DNA of 64,000 nucleotides, taken from Dryas octopetala (taxonomy: Eukaryota > Streptophyta > Magnoliopsida > Rosales > Rosaceae). The stretch spans positions 18,951,738-19,015,737 of the forward strand of contig OY992833.1 of assembly GCA_963921425.1 (NCBI GenBank), written 5' to 3'. The notes under the pieces are model-generated. The model searched no databases. It worked only from the letters and a program-made list of their open reading frames with translations, and was not told the origin of the DNA. The position numbers and the translations under genes are program-made. Of the stretch, positions 60,705-64,000 are shown piece by piece. Numbering within the stretch: the stretch's first letter is position 1; every line of letters begins with the position of its first letter.

Positions 60705-61020
60705 CAATTAATCCAAATACTCAATTAACAATTAACAATTAACAATTAACAATTAACAATTAACAATTAACCAATTAATCTAATTAACCCAAATACCCAA
60801 TTAACAATTAACAATTAACCAATTAACTCAATTAACTCAAATACCCAATTAACAATTAATAATTAGAAATTAACCAATTAACTCAATTAACCCAATTAAT
60901 CCAAATACCCAATTAACAATTAACAAACTAAACAATTAAACAAATTAACCCAAATTAACCCAAATACCCAATAACAAAACTAACCCAAATACTAAAATAC
61001 CCGATTAACAATTAACATAA
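60705..61020. repeat. ATTAACA-type tandem repeat tract
   Basis: About 300 bp of AATTAACAATT-like units of 7-13 bp, including six near-identical copies at 60724-60770, inside the hAT element where transposase sequence would be expected. Confidence 0.9.
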
Positions 61021-61074
61021 AACTAAGTAAAATAACTAACCAATCTAACCCAGGCAAGGGCAAATCTACTGAAC

Positions 61075-61450
61075 CCAGGGGCGTCGCGACTCGGCGAGGG
61101 AGCAGGTTGAGCAAGTGAGCAGGCCGTTGAACGACGAAGTGAGGCAGCGAGCAGGCCAGCAAGGGGCGTCGCGTCACGAGGGAGAAGTAGCCAAGCAGAG
61201 CAGGGCCAGCAGGCGTCGGTGCGGGTAGAGGAGCAGGGGCGTCGCGTCGCGTCGCGAGGGAGAAGTAGCCGAGGCTGTTGCGCAGCCGAGGCTGCTGAGC
61301 AGCCAAGCAGAGGCGCAGAGCAGGGCCAGCAGGCGTCGGCGCGGGTAGAGGAGCAGGGGCGTCGCGTCGCGAGGGAGAAGTAGCCGAGCAGCTGAGCAGA
61401 GCAAGGCCAGCAGGCGTCGGCGCGGCGCGGGTAGAGGAGCAGGGGCGACA
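61075..61450. repeat. GC-rich tandem units in the hAT element
   Basis: Units of about 75-125 bp contain GGGCCAGCAGGCGTCGG, GGTAGAGGAGCAGGGGC and GTCGCGTCGCGAGGGAGAAG, repeated about four times with variation. The shorter hAT element at 20340-20590 has the same units inverted. Sharply more GC-rich than the surroundings. Confidence 0.88.
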
Positions 61451-61551
61451 GTGCGACACTACTTTGGTTTCAGAATTCAGACTTTCAATTTCTGAATTTT
61501 TTGTCGTTCTATCATGTGTGTGGCTGGCTGGTACTCAGAGTTGGTTTATTT

Positions 61552-61583
61552 AACTTGCCAAAACGACGTCGTTTTGGCAAGTT
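61552..61583. repeat. 32-bp perfect palindrome in the hAT element
   Basis: Identical to the palindrome at 20221-20252: AACTTGCCAAAACGAC followed directly by its reverse complement. Confidence 0.95.
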
Positions 61584-62242
61584 TAGAATTCAAAAAAACA
61601 ACATACGCATCTCACGTGACAGTTTACACCTTCATCTTCCTCACCAGTCTGTTCTTCATTTCTCTCTTAGCCATTTTCACAAACACTTGCTGCTCTTGCC
61701 CCTCTGCCTGCCACTGCTGCCAGTAAGTTCATGGGGTCAAAAATTTCTCTCAAGCCCAGCAATTCTGGGTTCATGGGGTCAATTGACCCCATTGACCCCA
61801 TTGTAGATCCGCCCCTGCACATAATCGACAAATGGTGTTATAGTCACTTTAGACGGTGTTGTAGTCAGTTTATTATATTCATGTCGACTATTATTTGTTG
61901 ACCATTAAATTTCAGATCTGAAACAAAAAACTCAAGTCAGATCTAAAAATGAAAAAATTGACAAAAAACTTCTAACATAACTTATTCATTTTTAATAACT
62001 AAAATTGGATCAGCGCCAACAAATCCAAATCCGAGTTGTGCATGAAACTAATCATGAAATGAAAAAGTAATAGAAAAAAAAAAAGAGGAGAGAGTTGTAG
62101 AGAGTCGTGAGGGTGGGAGAGGAAGAGAGAGAAGTATTTTGTCTGATTTAGGGATAAAGAGTCAAAAAAGTAAGAGATGGGAAGAAGGAAGGGTTAAAAA
62201 AGTAGGAGTTGTATTTAAAATGTACATTTAAATGAAGTTTCC

Positions 62243-64000
62243 CTTTTATTTATTTTTAATTAATTTTAAGTTAGATGCTTTCATTTCTTTTATGATATTA
62301 TAGTAGGACGTATATTTATGAAGCTCAATTGTCACACCAGCTCCAACGTCACTTAATATGAAATGTTCATATGTTTAGCTTGATATATAGTTGTCACATG
62401 TGGAATAAAACCTTGTATAATGGTTTACAAGGTGTGAGTCTCTTTTTTTATTGTCAATTAATTTCGGGTTTGATGCTTTAATTGTCTTTACTACTCACAA
62501 TTCATAATTCAATAACTCAAGGAATTAATCGAATTTCTTACTTTTTTTTTTCTATGCTTGATTTTGCTTAACTTTTAATTTTAATTGTATATTTATTATC
62601 CAAGAGAAGGGAACAAAACATTAAATGGATTCACAACACTTCTACATCTATGTATTCACAATCATTGAATTTATATCACACGTCAACTATCATTCAATTT
62701 AGTGGATGACACTTCATTTCTTTCTTTCGGAGCATATTCTGAGTTCATATCTCATGAACAATAGTTGATTAATAAAAAAAATTAGAGTACATAGTTAAAA
62801 TTAAAACAAACAAAAATAAACAAAACAAAACATAAAATTCTAGAAAAAAAAAAAAACATAATAGAGTTCAAATTTAAGAGGCGCGTGGAGTCAAAACTTG
62901 TTCTTGGTTCTCCACTCAAGTATGGTATGAAGGTGCATTTGATGTGGCCCACAAAAGGGGTAGGTGTATATTCTTCCATAATTAGGTTTAGATTTTAGAC
63001 AGCTGAAAATCTAAAATGTGGGATTTACAAAAAAAAAAAAAATAATAATAATACAAATGGTATCATTTTGTGTCTCCACCCTTTTGGCCGCCAAATATTT
63101 TCGTATTTTTTTAAAATTTTTTATGAGTTCCTCTTTAATATAGTGATTGTATGGCATACAAGTATGCAACTGTATTTAATGGTAAAAAAATCTATGTAAT
63201 AGAAAGTATATTGGTCAATGTTTAAGGGTTAAAATAAATATATGCTGTACAATATTTGACTGTGGTAGACATTTATGTTTTTTTTTTAGGGTTAAATCAA
63301 ATTTTACCCCCCACAGCTTTGTTTTATAACTTTTGACCCATTGACTATTAGTTGGTAGATTAAGAGAAATAATAGTGTGTGAGTGTAACATTATATGACA
63401 TGCTGACATGATATTACCAATATAATTAAATTATAACACGATTAATATTCAAAACTCGAAACATAAACAATACCCTTAAAAATTGGATATGTATAATAAT
63501 TTGAGTAGTTTGGTATATCATATCACTGTGTCACATGGTGTTATGGTCACATATAATAATTATTTGTAGAGTATATCTAGATTTAAAATGATTAGCCATC
63601 TAAGATTAAAATACACCTAAAAGTCATTCTATTGTAATATATATATAGAGAGGCACTATTGACACTCCCAGCCAATTCCTATTTGCCCACCCACCTTATT
63701 TTCACACCCCCACAAATTTTTGTACAAAAAACAAATCTATTCATCACACCCCACATTATTCCTAAACTGCCCTTATCCCTTCCTCCTCCTTCTTCACCTT
63801 CACCTTCTCCTTCCATTTTCCCTATCCTTTATATACTATGATTCACTTGTTATGAAGAATAGAAAATATCTTTTCTTCAAAATAATTGTCCAATCAAATT
63901 GGATGAAACAAGTAATACTCGATTTCAATTGAACTTCTAACTCTTAGCACTTGTGATATATTTGTGTTCTACCATGCACTTGTGTACTCTTAGCACTTGT
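62243..64000. other. Intergenic, AT-rich; no gene recognised
   Basis: Mostly AT-rich. A C-rich stretch at about 63660-63820 (CACTCCCAGCC, CACACCCCCAC and CACACCCCAC) looks like one arm of a dispersed repeat whose partner is outside the window. ACTCTTAGCACTTGT is repeated at the very end (about 63939 and 63985). Confidence 0.4.

Larger units (their letters stand above)
60330..61817 (-). mobile_element. hAT element with transposase remnant (1.5 kb)
   Basis: A perfect 8-bp target duplication, CACATAAT (60322-60329 and 61818-61825), flanks it. The left end CAGTGGCGGATCCATAAAC and the right end, read inward, CAGGGGCGGATCTACAATGG match the element at 19987-20627, in inverted orientation. It contains a transposase C-terminal fragment, an ATTAACA-type repeat tract, repeated GC-rich units and the same 32-bp palindrome. 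Confidence 0.93.
59749..62242. mobile_element. TIR element (possibly Mutator-like) hosting a nested hAT element
   Basis: The left end GGAAACTTCATTAAATAAC corresponds to the right end read inward, GGAAACTTCATTTAAATG. Both are followed by similar CTTACTTTTTTAACC and CCTACTTTTTTAACC sequence. A second inverted pair (GAAATTTAATGGTC) flanks the centre at about 60295 and 61905. The flanks TTCGATTTA and TTTTATTTA agree at seven of nine positions. A hAT element is inserted in the middle. Confidence 0.65.

Overview
The window is nuclear DNA from a flowering plant, most likely a woody rosid eudicot (Rosaceae is plausible but is only an inference). It is AT-rich, its genes carry many introns, the proteins are plant-specific (Aux/IAA, plant MED8, plastid isopropylmalate isomerase), and plant DNA transposons are dense. 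No bacterial or organellar features were seen.

Layout. 1-2.2 kb: a PIF/Harbinger transposon with an intact transposase ORF. 2.2-10 kb: a Copia relic, a 48-codon EF-hand-like microgene, a hairpin MITE, a hAT element carrying a gene fragment, and the first EF-hand/ZZ gene (minus strand). 10.3-16.7 kb: the 3' part of a CACTA element whose tnp-like gene is split by a second, complete CACTA element. 16.7-21.5 kb: a rearranged duplication of the EF-hand/ZZ region with a second complete gene, a truncated third copy and a hAT element. 21.5-26.1 kb: a truncated Gypsy LTR element, a relic copy of the MED8 3' end split by a third CACTA element, and a MITE. 29.3-35.9 kb: MED8 (minus strand, 10 coding exons). 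36.1-49.2 kb: two tandem, intact, 15-exon genes for the 3-isopropylmalate dehydratase large subunit (plus strand). 50.0-51.2 kb: a MULE with a perfect 9-bp target duplication. 54.0-56.3 kb: an Aux/IAA repressor of the IAA12/13 type (minus strand, 5 exons). 59.7-62.2 kb: a TIR element with a hAT element nested inside.

The conserved genes serve unrelated core roles: Mediator head (MED8), leucine biosynthesis in the plastid (IPMI large subunit) and auxin signalling (Aux/IAA). MED8 and the first IPMI gene are head-to-head and probably share a promoter. The accessory left half is a small family of EF-hand proteins whose predicted C-termini are CaaX prenylation boxes. It has been duplicated, truncated and interrupted by transposons.

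Most notable observations: the CaaX-tailed EF-hand family with a microprotein member; a second copy that has lost the native promoter; a CACTA-in-CACTA insertion whose removal restores one reading frame; two hAT elements sharing a 32-bp perfect palindrome; and an IPMI paralogue changed at otherwise conserved pocket positions. Exon boundaries were set by reading splice signals and frame by eye. No database search was possible.
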